From: Cynocephalus volans
Taxonomy: Eukaryota; Chordata; Mammalia; Dermoptera; Cynocephalidae
NCBI RefSeq assembly: GCF_027409185.1
Contig: NC_084472.1
Location: 92,458,427-92,522,426 of the forward strand
DNA length: 64,000 bases
Reading direction: 5' to 3'
Positions 1 to 11,879 of the stretch are shown here, piece after piece. Made by a program: the position numbers and the translations under genes. Position 1 is the first letter of the stretch. Every line of letters starts with the position of its first letter. The notes beneath the pieces were generated by a model, which had not been told where the DNA came from, searched no databases, and saw only the letters and a list, made by a program, of their open reading frames with translations.

Positions 1-520
1 TCCACAGTAACTCAAGTCAAGTTTACTGAAATAATTAACCAAATGAATAAAATTAACAATCCAAAGAAATTTCATGTAATATATCCATAATATCCTTACA
101 TAACTACCTTCTAAATTCCAAAGGCTATTTGTTAACTGCTTTAGCAAAATTCTTTCTATACAGGGTCTTAACATTTAAAAAAACAAAAAAACTTTGCTTT
201 GCTCCAGAAATATACCTGATTTAATATTTTACCTCTCTGATACAAAAAACACAATTTTTACACTTAAAGGATATTTGAAAAAATACTTTAACAATCCCAA
301 TAGACGGCTAATAGCAAAAGCACGAGGTATTTCTGTAAGTTTTAGTCCTCTCTGTGTAAATTAGAAGTCCTGCAGACAATTCAAGCAATTTCTTATAACA
401 CATATTTCCATTTCACAGAATTTATTTTTCATATGTTTTCTATCTTCAAATTAAGCAATACAGAATAGTGGTTAATTGAACAGGTTACTGAGTATCTATA
501 TCTTCTATAGTAGGCAGAAC
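1..520. other. AT-rich non-coding sequence
   Basis: No reading frame, splice-bounded exon or recognisable repeat was seen. The stretch is AT-rich with short A and T runs. Confidence 0.5.
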
Positions 521-640
521 CTTACAGCCTGATTGAACGCCATCTCATCACTTATCAGGTGTGGGAAATTGGACATTCACTTGCTTTTATTAAGCCTCAG
601 ATTTTCTGTCTGTTGTGTGGTGAAAGTTCAACAATAAATG
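521..640 (+). repeat. MIR-like SINE fragment
   Basis: The order of motifs matches the MIR core: a box-B-like 'cagcctgattgaacgcc', then a 'cacttatcaggtgtggg' segment, then 'taagcctcagattttctgtctg' running into an 'aataatga'-like end. It is heavily diverged, as expected for an ancient tRNA-derived element shared by all mammals. It has no coding capacity. Confidence 0.55.
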
Positions 641-2585
641 AAGCGTTTTCCTCAATGCTGAATATAGAGAAAGGACAGAATATATATTAATACTTTGTTA
701 TTACATGTTTCCTCAACTGAGAATATTCCCACTAGTGGTGCTGATTTTGGAAAAATATTATAGGGTAGTTCACATTATATGACTTCTAAAATCTCTCTGC
801 TTATTGAATTATATTTTAAAAAATTATTTTCATTAATAATTTCAGTCTCAAAATCTAAGTCTTCTATGCCCTTCACTTAAAGACATATCATTCAAGCTTA
901 ACACTTAAGGAACTCATTGAGGATGCATAAGCAGACCTTCATACCCATGTCTGGAAAAAAATAACCTTTTTATTAAGACAATTGTAATTTTTTGCCTGGT
1001 TTCAGTTATATTTAATAATCTTAAATAATACAAGAAAATTAACTATAAACACAGTAGTGATACTCTAGCAATAGAGTAAATGAGCAGAAATAGGCTTGGT
1101 GTTCAAAGAGATATAAAAACTAATATTCTAGTTCATGTAAAAATAAAACCAAAATATAGATATTAAGTCCAGTTATGTTTTGGAGGACAAAATGTGCCTA
1201 ATGTGCTCTGCTGTAAGTGCTGACTCCTGTTGCCACAGAATGATGCAAAATTGGAATCAGTCCCCATTTTCCTTTACCTCTCTGCCCCGTGACCCTCTAC
1301 TGACTTCTTGAAATGTTCTCTCCCTCTTTAGTATAACCTGGTTCTCATTCAATTCAATTCTCATTTTTTAATCCTTCCTTCTTCCATTCATTTTCTGATT
1401 CATTTTTGGATTTTGTTTTCTCCCGTCCCTTGTAGGTTTATTTTCAGCCTCTTCTCTTGTTCCTCTACGTGTTTTCCCAGATGGTTACCTTTACAGTCAT
1501 AACTTCATTTTCTCTCAGAAGTGCTTCAGCCACCACATCAGTTCTGTTTGTTTCCCACTGGTCAAAGTTGGGTATTTGGGGTATTGACCTAAAAAAAGAA
1601 ACTAAGATTGAACATATACAGCATAAGATTTATGGAATCAATATGATGATTGCAACAGGGGAAATGCATAGGCCAGCTCGCTTTGAGAAATGTACTTTAA
1701 AGAGGGCCAGCAGAACTTAGCATTTTACAGTCACAGAAAGGGGGAAGAATCAAAGGAGAGAGAGAAGAAATAGCTTCTCTCTAATTACTTCATCAGTTTT
1801 TCTATCAGTTGTACCTACGTATAGATTAGGGATTGTTTCTAGGTCACATCCTACATGCAGAGATCTAGGGTAATTGTTACAAGAAGCATTCTAGTTATTT
1901 TATGGCTTTCTGGTACCATCATGTTTGCTCCTAAGTAAAAACGGTCTTATGAGAACTTTTTCCAGGACATGCAGAAGTGACTACTGACTTATCCCAGATC
2001 TCCCCAGGCACTACAATTTAGTTGACCTGGTCAGAGTGATTTTTCGTTTGTTTGTTATCAGGGGACACCTAGATTCAAGGAGTGCTGGGAAATGCCTCTG
2101 GCTGAAAGGCTAGGAGCTCAGCAAGGACTTGAGAGGATTTGTTTTTCAAGGAAGAAGGAAAACATGCAACCTGTTAGACAGCTCGCTGCTTCTACAAAGC
2201 AGGAGACAATATAAGAAGCTATTAGTCCACAGACTCAGCATCAGCTTAGCCCGTGGAAAGTTCTGCTTTGGCCTAATATCAGAGTCTCTATTGACTAGGC
2301 TTATGTCTTTCTCCTAGGCCAAAGGACTCACCTTGGTTCTCCTGCTGAGGCTGAAGTCCTACTAGAACTCCCTTTCCTTCCAGAATAAATTACTATGCAG
2401 GCCCCTTAACTGGGTTCCTGCTACCTGCTTTCTAGCCTCTTTCTTTGCTTTCTTCCAACTGACATGAAGCCAGGATCTTACCAGCTGCCGCATACCCTCA
2501 TCCTGTGCTCCACTTGCCTTCCGACCCATCTATATATCAAATGCCTACCTTCTAGACATACTTCCTTTTTTAAAAAGTGCATTTT
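641..2585. other. Non-coding, no gene recognised
   Basis: The longest open frames (87, 62 and 71 codons) lack any recognisable domain and have no flanking splice or promoter logic. A pyrimidine-rich patch near 1260-1400 and a mixed-composition patch near 1970-2460 could be very old repeat remnants. I could not name a family. Confidence 0.5.
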
Positions 2586-3200
2586 ATTTATTTATTTTTT
2601 AACTTGTGGGGTTTTTTTCCATGTAGTAAAACTAATTCTTTTCTGTGTACATTTCCATGAGCTCTCCAGAAATCCCTGACTCTGCCCCTCGTGGTCTCCC
2701 TAGCATTAAACCCTGGCAAAACTGATCTGCTCTCTGTCCCTAAAGTTTTGCCTTTTCTAGAATTTTATGTAGATGGGATTATACAGTATGTAACCTTTTG
2801 AGTGTGACTCTTCACTTGACATAATACATTTGGGTTTCACCAGATATTTGGGTTTCCAGTTTTGGGTGGTTACAAATAAAGCCATTATAAACATTCATGT
2901 ATAAATTTTTTTGTGATAGTGTAAGTTATTTCATTTGGGTAAATACATAGGAGTGGGATTGCTGGGTCATGTCGTAAATATGCATTTAACTTTATAGTAA
3001 ACTGCCAAACGATTTCCCAAAGGGACTATAGCATTTTGCATTTTTACCGGCAATGTATGAGAGTTCTGGTTACTCCATATCTTCATTAGAGTTTGGTATG
3101 GTCAGATTGTTTTGTTTTTAACAATTTTCATAGGTGTGGCTAGAGCATTTTTATGACTGCTTCTTATTCTCTCTCAATTGTCTATTCTGCCCTATAAGTC
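2586..3200 (-). repeat. Old L1 (L1M/L1ME-like) 3' end, antisense
   Basis: Read on the minus strand this is a decayed L1 3' region. On the plus strand the usual antisense landmarks occur in order: 'gtagatgggattatacagtatgtaacc', 'ggttacaaataaagccattataaacattc', 'aggagtgggattgctgggtcat' and 'aaactgccaaacgatttcccaaa'. Divergence and indels are high and no ORF2 frame is left. Confidence 0.75.
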
Positions 3201-3258
3201 TATCTGTTAACTACGCACCCACATTTCTGGTTTGAAACTTTATATCTATTCAATTCAT

Positions 3259-3269
3259 TAAGTTAACAA
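3259..3269. repeat. Left target-site duplication of a SINE
   Basis: The 11-mer 'taagttaacaa' occurs here and again at 3445-3455, exactly flanking the antisense SINE. This fixes the insertion boundaries. Confidence 0.85.
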
Positions 3270-3272
3270 TTA

Positions 3273-3304
<32 letters not shown>

Positions 3305-3444
3305 TTGACTGGTAAGGGGATTGCAACCCTCAGCACAGTGTGATCCGCACCATGCTCAGCCAGTGAGTGCACCAGCCATGCCTATATAGGATCTGAAACC
3401 GCGGCCTCGGTGCTAGCAGCCCGAGTGAGCCACGGGGCTGGCCC
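3270..3444 (-). mobile_element. Dimeric tRNA-derived SINE (CYN-like)
   Basis: This is the minus-strand copy of the window's characteristic SINE. It starts with a (TTA)n tract at 3274-3303, the complement of its 3' tail. It then reads as the complement of the second tRNA-like monomer (box B 'ggttgcaatcc' complement, 'gctcagccagtgagtgcacc') followed by the first ('cctatataggatctgaaacc', 'gagtgagccacggggctggccc'). The flanking 11-bp duplications show an intact retrotransposition event. The monomers resemble tRNA-Ile and no tRNA-unrelated body is present, which is the reported design of dermopteran CYN SINEs. Confidence 0.85.
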
Positions 3445-3455
3445 TAAGTTAACAA
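3445..3455. repeat. Right target-site duplication of the SINE
   Basis: Second copy of 'taagttaacaa', matching 3259-3269. The sequence on either side joins into an older MIR/L2-like stretch once the SINE is removed. Confidence 0.85.
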
Positions 3456-3535
3456 ATATTATTGAGGGCCAACTCTATGTCAGATACTGTGGCTGTTATA
3501 ATTCAGTAATGAATTTGAGATTCAAATTTATAACC
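3456..3535 (+). repeat. MIR/L2-like remnant
   Basis: 'tattattgagggccaactctatgtcagatactgtggctg' followed by 'attcagtaatgaat' follows the ancient MIR/L2 wording (tattgagcacctactatgtgccaggcactg, then a cagtgaa motif). It is short and strongly diverged. Confidence 0.5.
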
Positions 3536-3623
3536 TTTATGGATTGAACTTCTAGTAACAAATTCATGCATAATTAAATAGAAGGGTAGATACATAAATT
3601 TGGAAATAAAATTATTCTATAAT

Positions 3624-3927
3624 CAGCACCATCGAACATGGTAGCCATTAGTCATCATGTGGCTATTGTTACATGAAATGTGGCTAGTTCAAATTAAATG
3701 AGCTGTAAGAGTAAAATGCTCATGAATTCCTGAAGACTTAATGTGGAAAAAAGAAAGGAAAATTATGTCTGATTTTTACATGGATTACATGTTGAAATTA
3801 TAATAGTTTGGACAAACCGAGTTAAACGATAGTAAAATTAATTTTTGTTTTATTTTTTAAAATGTAGCTACTAAAAAATTTTAAATGACATATGTGGTTC
3901 ATACTACATTTCTATTGATTAGCACCA
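3624..3927. mobile_element. Non-autonomous DNA transposon remnant (hAT-like)
   Basis: The body includes 'catgtggctattgttacatgaaatgtggctagt', 'ttacatggattacatgttgaaattataata' and 'aaatgtagctactaaaaaattttaaatgacatatgtgg', bounded by 'cagcaccatcgaa' and 'tttctattgattagcacc'. The ends are diverged inverted repeats. The wording matches a common mammalian MER-type DNA transposon whose exact name I cannot confirm. It has no transposase. Confidence 0.6.
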
Positions 3928-4041
3928 TTCTTGATAGTGAGGTGTAATGCTAAGAACACAAACAGGATAATACAACAGAAGGTAACTAAAGTAAGACCTA
4001 AAGAATACTTCAAATAGAGTAAACTTTCTGAGAAAATGATG

Positions 4042-4490
4042 TGTATTAGCCCATTTCTGTTGCTTATAACAAAATACCTAGAACTGGGTAATTTAGAAAG
4101 AAAACAAAATTTATTGGTTACAATTTCAGAGACTAGGAAGTCCAAAGTCCACGGAACACATCCGGTGAGGGTTTTGGTGGTGGCAACAGTGACCCAGGGG
4201 TCTCACATGGCAAGAGGGTGGAAGCAGAGAGAGCAGAGAAAAAGAGACAGACTGGCCTCTCTCTTCTTTTGAAGATCTCAGAACCATGCCCCAACCACCA
4301 TTTTTAATCCATTCATTACAGCATGGTCCTATAATCTACCTCTTCAAGGCCCCAGCTTTCAATTGCTGTAATAGGATTTCCCACCCTCTTAACAGTCACA
4401 GTGGAGTCCAGGTTTCTGATACATAAAACTTGGGGGACACAATTCAAGCTTCAGTGAGTTTTAGGGGGACATAATTCAATCCACTGCAAC
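4042..4490 (-). mobile_element. MaLR LTR (MST/THE1-like), antisense
   Basis: On the plus strand it begins 'tgtattagcccatttctgttgc' and continues 'tacctagaactgggtaattta', the standard complement of the 3' end of an MST/THE1/MLT1 LTR. It ends near 'ggggacacaattcaa'. A short repeat of the terminal motif ('ggggacataattcaatcc') follows at 4465-4483, so the exact end is uncertain. Only an LTR is seen, with no internal region. Confidence 0.75.
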
Positions 4491-5676
4491 GTGTGAAGTT
4501 CAACCTGGATGAATTGAAGGAAACAGGCATGTGACAGTCTGAGGAAAGTGTTACCAGGAGAAAAAACAGTCAACCAAGTTCTAGAAAGAGAAATAAATTC
4601 TGGGTGATTGAAGAATCTAAAGGAGGCACTGAGGTTGGAGTGGAGTGAGGGAAGGGAAGACTAGAAGGACAGAGGCTAGAGTGATCTGCAAAATTCATAT
4701 CCTGGGTCTCATAGACTGTGCTAAAAAAATATTAGTTGGCATTGAGCCACCATTACACACAGGGAACTATTGCAAGAACCTAATTGAACTCTCTATCTTT
4801 TTTCTTTGCCTCCCCCAAATATTAATGACTACCATTTACTAGGCTCCTACTCTTTTCCAGGTACTGACAATACTAAATGCTCTATGGGCTTGCTTCATTC
4901 AGAATCCAGGGTTCTGTACTGTGCTTCTTTTTTCATTGGCAGAGGTCCTTGGTATCATTTTTCCTTTGTTCTCTAGAGTCTGAGTTTTTGTCGTCCTGTG
5001 TCATGCATTATTTCCTTCTTTACTAAACAAGGCCAGTCCATGAAAACCTGACCCTCCTGCCTTAATAGATTTTTGCCTTCACCTTTACCCTCTTTGATGT
5101 GTGGGATAGAAGCAATTTTGATTTTAATCTAAGCTATTGATGTTGGAACTGTAGGAAGATCCATGTTTCATATTTTAAGACACACATATTTTTTAAAATT
5201 GAATATTTTTGCAATCACAATGCTTCGTCCAATCAGTGTCTATCAAGTGACAGTTGTGAAATTGTTGGCTTTGTTAGCTTATGAGTAAACTTGATTCCAG
5301 TGATTCATTGGTCACTATTTCAGTTGAGATAAATGTATTATGTATATTATTATACGTACGTTGAGTTTATATCTTCAAGTAGATTGCTCTATAATTTATC
5401 TTTGAAACAAAAAGTTATTGTGTTCATAGAAAGCATGAACATAAACCAATGGGGATATATTTTATAAAAATATAAAAAAGTAAAAAGTAAAAAACAAAAC
5501 AAACAAGAACAAAAAATTTTATGCATTAGAGGAATAGCCATAATTTCATATTTTCTTATAAATCATCAACAAAGAGCTTTAGAGAAGAGCAGCAGGAGAA
5601 TATAAGAGCCAAAAGGAGGATTTTCCATTGGCACCCCTTTACCCCGCACCCTCATCCCAAGGTCAAACATATAATT
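4491..5676. other. Non-coding, no gene recognised
   Basis: Mixed non-coding DNA. A short 'accatttactaggctcctactcttttccaggtactgac' at about 4830-4870 looks like a MIR or L2 scrap. The remainder shows no repeat family or coding frame I can support. Confidence 0.45.
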
Positions 5677-5877
5677 CAGTGATTTTCAACAGGAGGGACA
5701 ATGCCTTCAGGCCCAGGAGCCATGAAAATGAGGGATGAGGGGAGTTGAAGTCACAATGACTTGGGAGTGCAAAAGGCATTGGTGGAAAAAAGCTAACACA
5801 TGCTTTGAAATCCCCCCTACAACCCTGCATAAATGAACTGTCCCACCCAAAATACAAATAATGTTCCTGTTGAGAAA
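5677..5877. mobile_element. MER5A-like hAT-Charlie MITE
   Basis: The ends are 'cagtgattttcaac' and 'gttcctgttgagaaat', diverged inverted copies of the MER5A terminus. Inside, 'caatgacttgggagtgcaaaaggcatt' and 'ctacaaccctgcataaatgaactgtcccacccaaaatac' follow the family layout. It is non-coding; a 64-codon minus-strand frame here is a by-product. Confidence 0.65.
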
Positions 5878-6589
5878 TATAAATCTAATTTGTTGATAGA
5901 GCTCACTTAATAAATTCAGTCCTCTTATCTATCAAGAAATATTCCAGATGGTTGTCATAGGATTGACTTAGCTGAGTTGTTGACTTGGGAATGGCAAAGG
6001 GCAACCTGATAGTATTCTATGAAGCTAAGCTTGAAATCCCTTATGCCACTTGGAGATTTTCTCAGATTCTATAACACAGTCTGGTTTTTGTCATTTCTAA
6101 ATAGTTCAAAGAGTTACAACTACCAAAGGCAAGGAAGCATACGCAGAGATGGGGTCGCAAAGAATATTCTTTATACGCATTTTGTCTCATCTCAGCCACA
6201 GCCTAGGAAAAAAGATTTTATTTGAACATTAGGGTAATCAGGGCCCATGCCTACAAAGGTGGCTGGCAAGTGAGAAGATGCTTCAAAAGTGCTTCATGTA
6301 ATTCAATAGAGTTGGAGACTCCACATAGCCTTGTATACTCAGATCCCTGATTTTGTTAGCACATTGAAAATAATTTGGTCTCTCAGGAGTAGATCACATA
6401 AATAGCTGAGGCTCATTCCATCTAACTCTCAGATTGTTCTGATTGGCAGAGAACTACATTCTATTCACGGAGGTAACGTAAATGTGAAATCAACTTACTA
6501 GAATTAACTTGATATTTCTTCAACCCACTTTGAATATTCCATGATCAGTGTCATTTCATAGGATAATCCCACTCTTAGGAATGTATTTC
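5878..6589. other. Non-coding, nothing recognised
   Basis: No gene, RNA or repeat I can support. A 68-codon frame at 6019-6225 has no domain signal. Confidence 0.45.
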
Positions 6590-6860
6590 TCTCTATTTCA
6601 CCTTTTGAAAATCTCATGCAATCCTTCAAAGTAAAATTCAAATGCCACCCTTTTGAAGCTCACTTTATTACTTGATTTGCTTTACCCTGGACACCTAATG
6701 AGTGTTATTAGTTCTATACCGATGTCACTTAGCATAGACTATAGTGCATTCTAGTCATTTACGAATATTTGTTTAATGAATTGTAAGCTCCTTGAGAACA
6801 GGCATAATCATCATTCATTTTTACAGAGAACCCAGAGTAATAGGTACTCAAAAAGGACTT
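6590..6860 (+). repeat. L2 3'-end remnant
   Basis: 'aagtaaaattcaaatgccacccttttgaagc' then 'gaattgtaagctccttgagaacaggcataat' and 'aggtactcaaaaaggactttc' follow the L2 3' end (the 'gtaagctccatgagggcaggg ... taggtgctcaataaat' wording). It is ancient and non-coding. Confidence 0.65.
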
Positions 6861-6999
6861 TCAAATAATAAGGATTCTGGTCTTGTAGATTAAAAATATC
6901 TGGAGAGAGATAATAGTAAGTTTGAGTCAAATTTGGAAGACTATTAAATGTGGCGTTAAAAGTGAAGTCTAACTTGGACTCTCAATCTTAGCTCCAAAT

Positions 7000-7183
7000 C
7001 AGTGGTTCTCAACCAGGGCTGATTTTACTACTCAGTGAACATTTGGCAATATCTGGAGATATCTTTGGTTGTGGTGGAGGACAGAAATGCCGTCAAATAT
7101 CCTACAAAGCAGAGTACACCTCTCCACAAGAAAAAATAATCTGACCTAAAATTTAAATAGCATCAGGATTGAAAATTCCTGTC
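7000..7183. mobile_element. MER5A-like hAT-Charlie MITE
   Basis: It starts 'cagtggttctcaacc' and continues 'acatttggcaatatctggagatatctttggttg' and 'atatcctacaaagcagagtacacc', the MER5A order of motifs. The distal end is worn ('gattgaaaattcctgtcc'). Confidence 0.8.
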
Positions 7184-7959
7184 CTATATCTACCAAGTTA
7201 ATTGTTTGTTTGTTTGTTTTTTCTTGTTCACATGGGCTGGCTAAGCTTTGGGTCCTATGAGTTTACTGAGTCTATTCTTTTTACATAATCTCAGTGTTGT
7301 AGAAAAAGCCATCATTGTCTTTACCATCACTATCATTGACATCATTATCATCTTTAATAGCAGCAATACTTTAACAAGATTAAATATTGAGGTAGCTCGA
7401 GGAATTTTATGGAAACCAGAGTAGAATCTTTACCATTCTGAAACCCAGAGATGAGAACCGTATGGGTACTAATCTTAGAACTATTAAATATCAAGGTAGG
7501 AGAAACTTAGAGGGTTTTTCTGTCATTTTAAATCCTTCAATCATTAATACGTCTAGCACCCTGCCTTCTACGATATTAGAGATAAATTATTTTAGAGTTA
7601 AAGTATTTTTGCAAGTAAATGTTTTTAGAGAACCAAGTTCTCTGCCTTTCCAGTATAATGACTTATGTATTTTATGTTTTGTTCAGAAATTTCTTTTTAT
7701 TTAACCCAGTTTTTTCTAGTTGGAGCCCAAAACCAACTTTTTGTTTGGTCCTCTATGAAACTTTTTTCTGTAAAATAACTGTTCCTAGATTTAGAAATGA
7801 CTGGACGACATTTTTTGTGACCTTCTCTTTGTTGGGGGAAATAATTAAGTGTCCTTATCACAACCGCCCACTGTCCATCGCTTTTTTTCACTTTCTGTCT
7901 ACTCATTTGTCCCCTCTCATAATTCCTTGTTACTTTTAACTTGTAATTCTGTAGCCTGC

Positions 7960-7962
<3 letters not shown>
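7184..7962. other. Non-coding, nothing recognised
   Basis: No supported gene. Overlapping small frames at 7462-7939 share no domain signal. Confidence 0.45.

Positions 7963-8016
<54 letters not shown>
7963..8016. repeat. (AC)n microsatellite
   Basis: About 27 perfect AC dinucleotide units. The repeat creates spurious Cys-Val and His-Thr frames on both strands. Confidence 0.98.
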
Positions 8017-8018
<2 letters not shown>

Positions 8019-8582
8019 CTACAGGGCAGGTACACAAAAATTACAAAATGGAAGAAGTGAAGAGTGAAGTATTTCATGCAATGAAGAAAGTTGAGTTGAA
8101 TTCTAGAATAATAAATAAAGAGAGTTAGTTAAAATTTTCAAAATAGTCTTAGCTCAGTGACAGTGACTGGAAGCAACTGATATGTTGAATGATAGAACTA
8201 AGTCATCAACTTGATTCCTTTTATTCTGGGCCACCCTAACTTCTGCCTCTGCTCTCACCTCTTGAGCAAGGATGGTATGGATTTCTAAATAAGCATGGAT
8301 AATAGGGGGGAAAAACAAATAGTTCCAGGTGTAAATTTTCTGCAGTTGATGTGAAAAACTTGGAGTCTCATGCAAGTTCTCCAGGAACAAGCCAGCTAAC
8401 TTGGGCTGCTCATTAGTCTTCTGAACATTAGTGTCTTTGTCCATAAAATGGGACAGATGGTGTTCATCTGCTGCCAGTGGGATCATATGTAGTTTATTGG
8501 GTTCCCATCTGGCTCTAGATATATGATGCATTTTGATGCCATAAGAAAGAGAAAGCATTAGAAGTTATAAATGGAAGACACA
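8017..8582. other. Non-coding; possible MIR scrap
   Basis: 'gtgtctttgtccataaaatgggacagatgg' at 8430-8460 resembles the 3' core of MIR. The rest is unassigned. A 134-codon minus-strand frame over 8154-8558 has no domain and overlaps the putative MIR. Confidence 0.4.
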
Positions 8583-8823
8583 AGTTACTAATATCAGAAA
8601 TGAAAGAGGACCATCACTACAGATCTCATGGACATTAAAAGGATAATAAAGGGATATTATGAGCCCATGATTGTATACCCATAAATTCGATAACTTAGAT
8701 AAAATGGGCCAGTTCTTTGAGAGACACAATCTATCAAAACTCACACAAGAAGAAATAGATGAGCTGAGTAAATTCAGAAATTAAATTAAATTACTAATGA
8801 AATTGAATCAATAATAAAATCTT
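8583..8823 (+). pseudogene. Old L1 (L1M) ORF2 fragment, left part
   Basis: 'atcagaaatgaaagaggaccatcactacagatctcatgg' and 'aaattcgataacttagataaaatgggccagttctttgag' are the L1 ORF2 segment just before the reverse-transcriptase core. The element is resumed at 16219 after a younger L1, so the two pieces were once continuous. Frames are broken. Confidence 0.85.
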
Positions 8824-8841
8824 TAAAACAGAAAGCACCAG
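8824..8841. repeat. Left 18-bp target-site duplication of L1
   Basis: 'taaaacagaaagcaccag' occurs here and, base for base, at 16201-16218. The flanking older L1 reads straight across when one copy and the insert are removed. Confidence 0.95.
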
Positions 8842-10225
8842 AAAATTCTCTGGCAAAATGGCTGACTAGAGGTGCGTAGAGTACATTTGTCTCACAGAAA
8901 AGGATCAGAACAACTAATAGACAGCTAAATATCAATGGGAGTGTCTGTGGGAGAGTGCAGGAGTGCAGCAGGAGACTGGTAAGATCCCTGTGTAGCATGA
9001 AAACCCAGGACGATGGGATAGAAAGGAGTGAGAGGCACCTGGGCACAGATGCCAAGGTTCCACCACCAGAATTGTCACAGAAGAACCTTTTCATTGTGGA
9101 GAAAAGATAGGAAGGGGGCCCATATCAACCCACATCCTCACCAAAGAGGCCTGCACTTTCTATTGCAGGAAGATTCTATAGTCCTTTCAACGCCAGAACT
9201 TATGTGGGGAGCTGCCTAGAATGCACACACTGCATTGCTCCATAACATTAGGACATACTGTGCACTCCCCAAACCCCATGCTTGTGACCCAAGCTGATGC
9301 AATATGGTGCCATTTTGAAACCAGAGCCACTGTGGGAGCATGCCCTTCTCTGAGGCCAGTAGCCATTGTGCTTCCTCAGCCTTAAGGTTTTACCGTCATC
9401 CCAACACACACAAAGAAGAAGCTACAATGCCCAATTCTGTGACTTGAAGCCTGGCCCCAGGAGCAGCTGTGACCCTAGTCCTGAATGTCTGGTAAGTCAA
9501 TACTAGGCCTGCTAAACTGATGCATCCCCACATCCCAGGCCAGAGACCACATAAGCAGATCCTTCTCCCCAACCAGTGGGCTGAGTTTTGCATGCCCAAG
9601 CTCCCAATCTGGAAAAACAGCTCACGTGTTTCTACCCTAATGAACATACCCCCAGGCTACTGAAATAAAGCACATCTGTGCCCTAAAGCAGCCTGGCAGT
9701 TTTGCCTGAAAAGTGGCTGGCAGGGCCTCCTTTTTGCAGCCCTGCCCGGTGACCTTGCCTACTGCCCATGGAGTGGCTGGCTGGGCTACCTCTATCCAGC
9801 CCCACCTAGCAACCTTGCCCACCATCCAAGAAGTGGCTAGCAGGGTGCCCTCTCTGCAGTTTCACCTGGTGGCCTAGCTTACTGCCCAAGAAATAGCTCA
9901 GTAGTCCCACCCTTGGCAGACCTACTCCCTAACCACTGAGGTAATCACAACCTCACACTTGGTCCTGAGACGTGACATAGTGGACTGGCTCCTGGCAGAC
10001 CTGGACCCAGCTATCTGAGCCAGAGTATGCCCATACCCTTGATGCAAAGAAACAGCTCAGCTCTCACACCCTTGGTGGACCCACATCTGAATATTTGAGT
10101 CATTTCATGCACATGCATTCAAGTGAGAAACGGCTTGACCCATGCAATCCTGGTGGGCCTCCCTCAGGCCAGAGAATCAGCACAATGACCCTGCTACTGG
10201 CAAACCAGTCCCACAATCACTAGTA

Positions 10226-10279
<54 letters not shown>

Positions 10280-10304
10280 ACATACACACACACACACACA
10301 AACA

Positions 10305-10353
<49 letters not shown>

Positions 10354-10690
10354 AGACTGAAAATCAATCCCCAGTGAATCACTTCCCAAGATGACTGACC
10401 CACAGTGAGCATGTGCATACTCTCAGCCTGAGAACCAACCAAACAAGTCCATCCCCAGCAAAGCTTTGCCACCACTGCCGCAACCCCCACAAGTGTAGGC
10501 CACTGAGGCACACAGAGACATACCAATTACAGCTGAAGAAACTACACAGAGTCTACAATACTGCACCTATCCAGAACAAAGACATTGTACTCTACCCAAT
10601 CAATACCCAAGGTCTCAATTGCAGGTGAAAGTCCTTCCCCACGTAAGCCACTCTGTAAAAGTGGTGACCTTTCCAGCAGATGCAGAGATA
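8842..10690 (+). promoter_or_regulatory. L1 5' UTR / internal promoter region
   Basis: This is the GC-richer leader of the L1, with repeated phrases such as 'ccaagaagtggctagcagggt' and 'gcctactgcccatggagtggctggc'. L1 leaders carry the internal promoter; activity here is unlikely given decay and is not testable by eye. Open frames of 60-112 codons in it on both strands are non-conserved by-products. Confidence 0.7.
10227..10351. repeat. Compound (CT)n-(CA)n microsatellite
   Basis: About 26 CT units (10227-10279, one interruption) are followed by interrupted CA repeats (10281-10351). It lies inside the L1 5' UTR and generates false Arg-Glu, Leu-Ser and Val-Cys frames. Confidence 0.97.
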
Positions 10691-10694
10691 TCAA

Positions 10695-11660
10695 TGCAGG
10701 GAAACAAGAAACGTTAAAAAAATAAGGAAACACAATACCACCAAAGAAACACAATAATACTCCAGTAACTGATCCCAAAGAATCATAAATTGACAACAGC
10801 TTGCCAGAGAAGGAATTCAAGTTAATAATTTCAAGGAAACTCACTGGGATATAAGAGAATTCAGGCAAACAATTCAACAAAACTACTTAAAAACAATTCA
10901 TGATCTGAATGAGAAATTTAAGAAAGAGATAGATACTATAAAAAAAGCAAATAGAAATTTTGTAATTGAAGGATTAACTTCATAAAATAAAAAGTACATC
11001 TGAGAGTCTCAACAACAGAGTAGATTATGCAGAAGAAAGAATTTGATCTTAAAAACTGCTGTGTTAAAATAACCCAAGAAGACCAAAAATAAATAAGTAA
11101 GTAAATAAATAAATAAAATTTTAAAAAATAAATAAAGCCTATAGATACATGGGATACTATTAACCAAACAAATATTCAAATTATGGGCATTTCAGAAGGA
11201 GAAGAAAACAAATAAGGCATTGAAAACATATTTAATGAAATAATAGCTGAAAACTTTCCTAATCTTGTGAAAGGTACAAACACCAAATCCAGGAATTTCA
11301 GAGATCCTCATATATACAGCCCCAAAAAGTCCTCTCCAAGACACATTGTAGTCAAACTGTCAAGTCAGAGACAAAGAAAGGATTCTAAAAACAGCAAGAG
11401 AAAATCATCAAGTCACTTATACAGGCATCCCCATTAGACTAACAGCAGACTTCTCAGCAGAAACCTTACAAGTTAGGAGAGAATGGGATAATATATTCAA
11501 ACTACTGAAAGAAAATAACTGCCAGCTAAGAATATTATAGTCAACAAAGCTATCCTTCAGAAATGAAGGAGAAAAAAATTCACTTTTAGACAAGCAAAAA
11601 TGAAGGTAATTCATCAACACCAGTCCAACCTTTTAAGAAATGCTTAGGGAAGTCCTACAT
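10695..11660 (+). pseudogene. L1 ORF1 remnant
   Basis: ORF1p is the L1 RNA-binding chaperone (coiled coil, RRM, C-terminal domain). Here only traces read through: 'attatgggcatttcagaaggagaagaaaacaa' (RRM start), 'gtagtcaaactgtcaagtcagagacaaagaaagg' and the C-terminal wording around 11490-11600. Stops occur in all frames; no part longer than about 70 codons survives. Confidence 0.8.
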
Positions 11661-11879
11661 CTAGAAGAGAATGAATAATAATGACCACTATGAAAACACT
11701 CAAAAATATAAAACTTAAAATAGACACATAAATTAGAATGAGAAAGGAATCAAATATTATTAATACAGAAAACCACCACACTACAAGAATGAACAATAAA
11801 AAAGAAAGAAACAAACAAAGGATACTCAAAACAATCAGAAAACAACCAACAAAATGACAGGAGTAAGACCTCACATATC

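Noticed and set aside
7697..8077. 126-codon minus-strand frame rich in Cys-Val
   Set aside because: It is generated by the AC microsatellite.
8154..8558. 134-codon minus-strand frame
   Set aside because: No domain, no flanking gene structure, and it overlaps a possible MIR remnant; treated as chance.
10227..10351. Regular repeats that might be mistaken for a CRISPR or coding repeat
   Set aside because: A dinucleotide microsatellite inside an L1 leader; no spacer-repeat structure.
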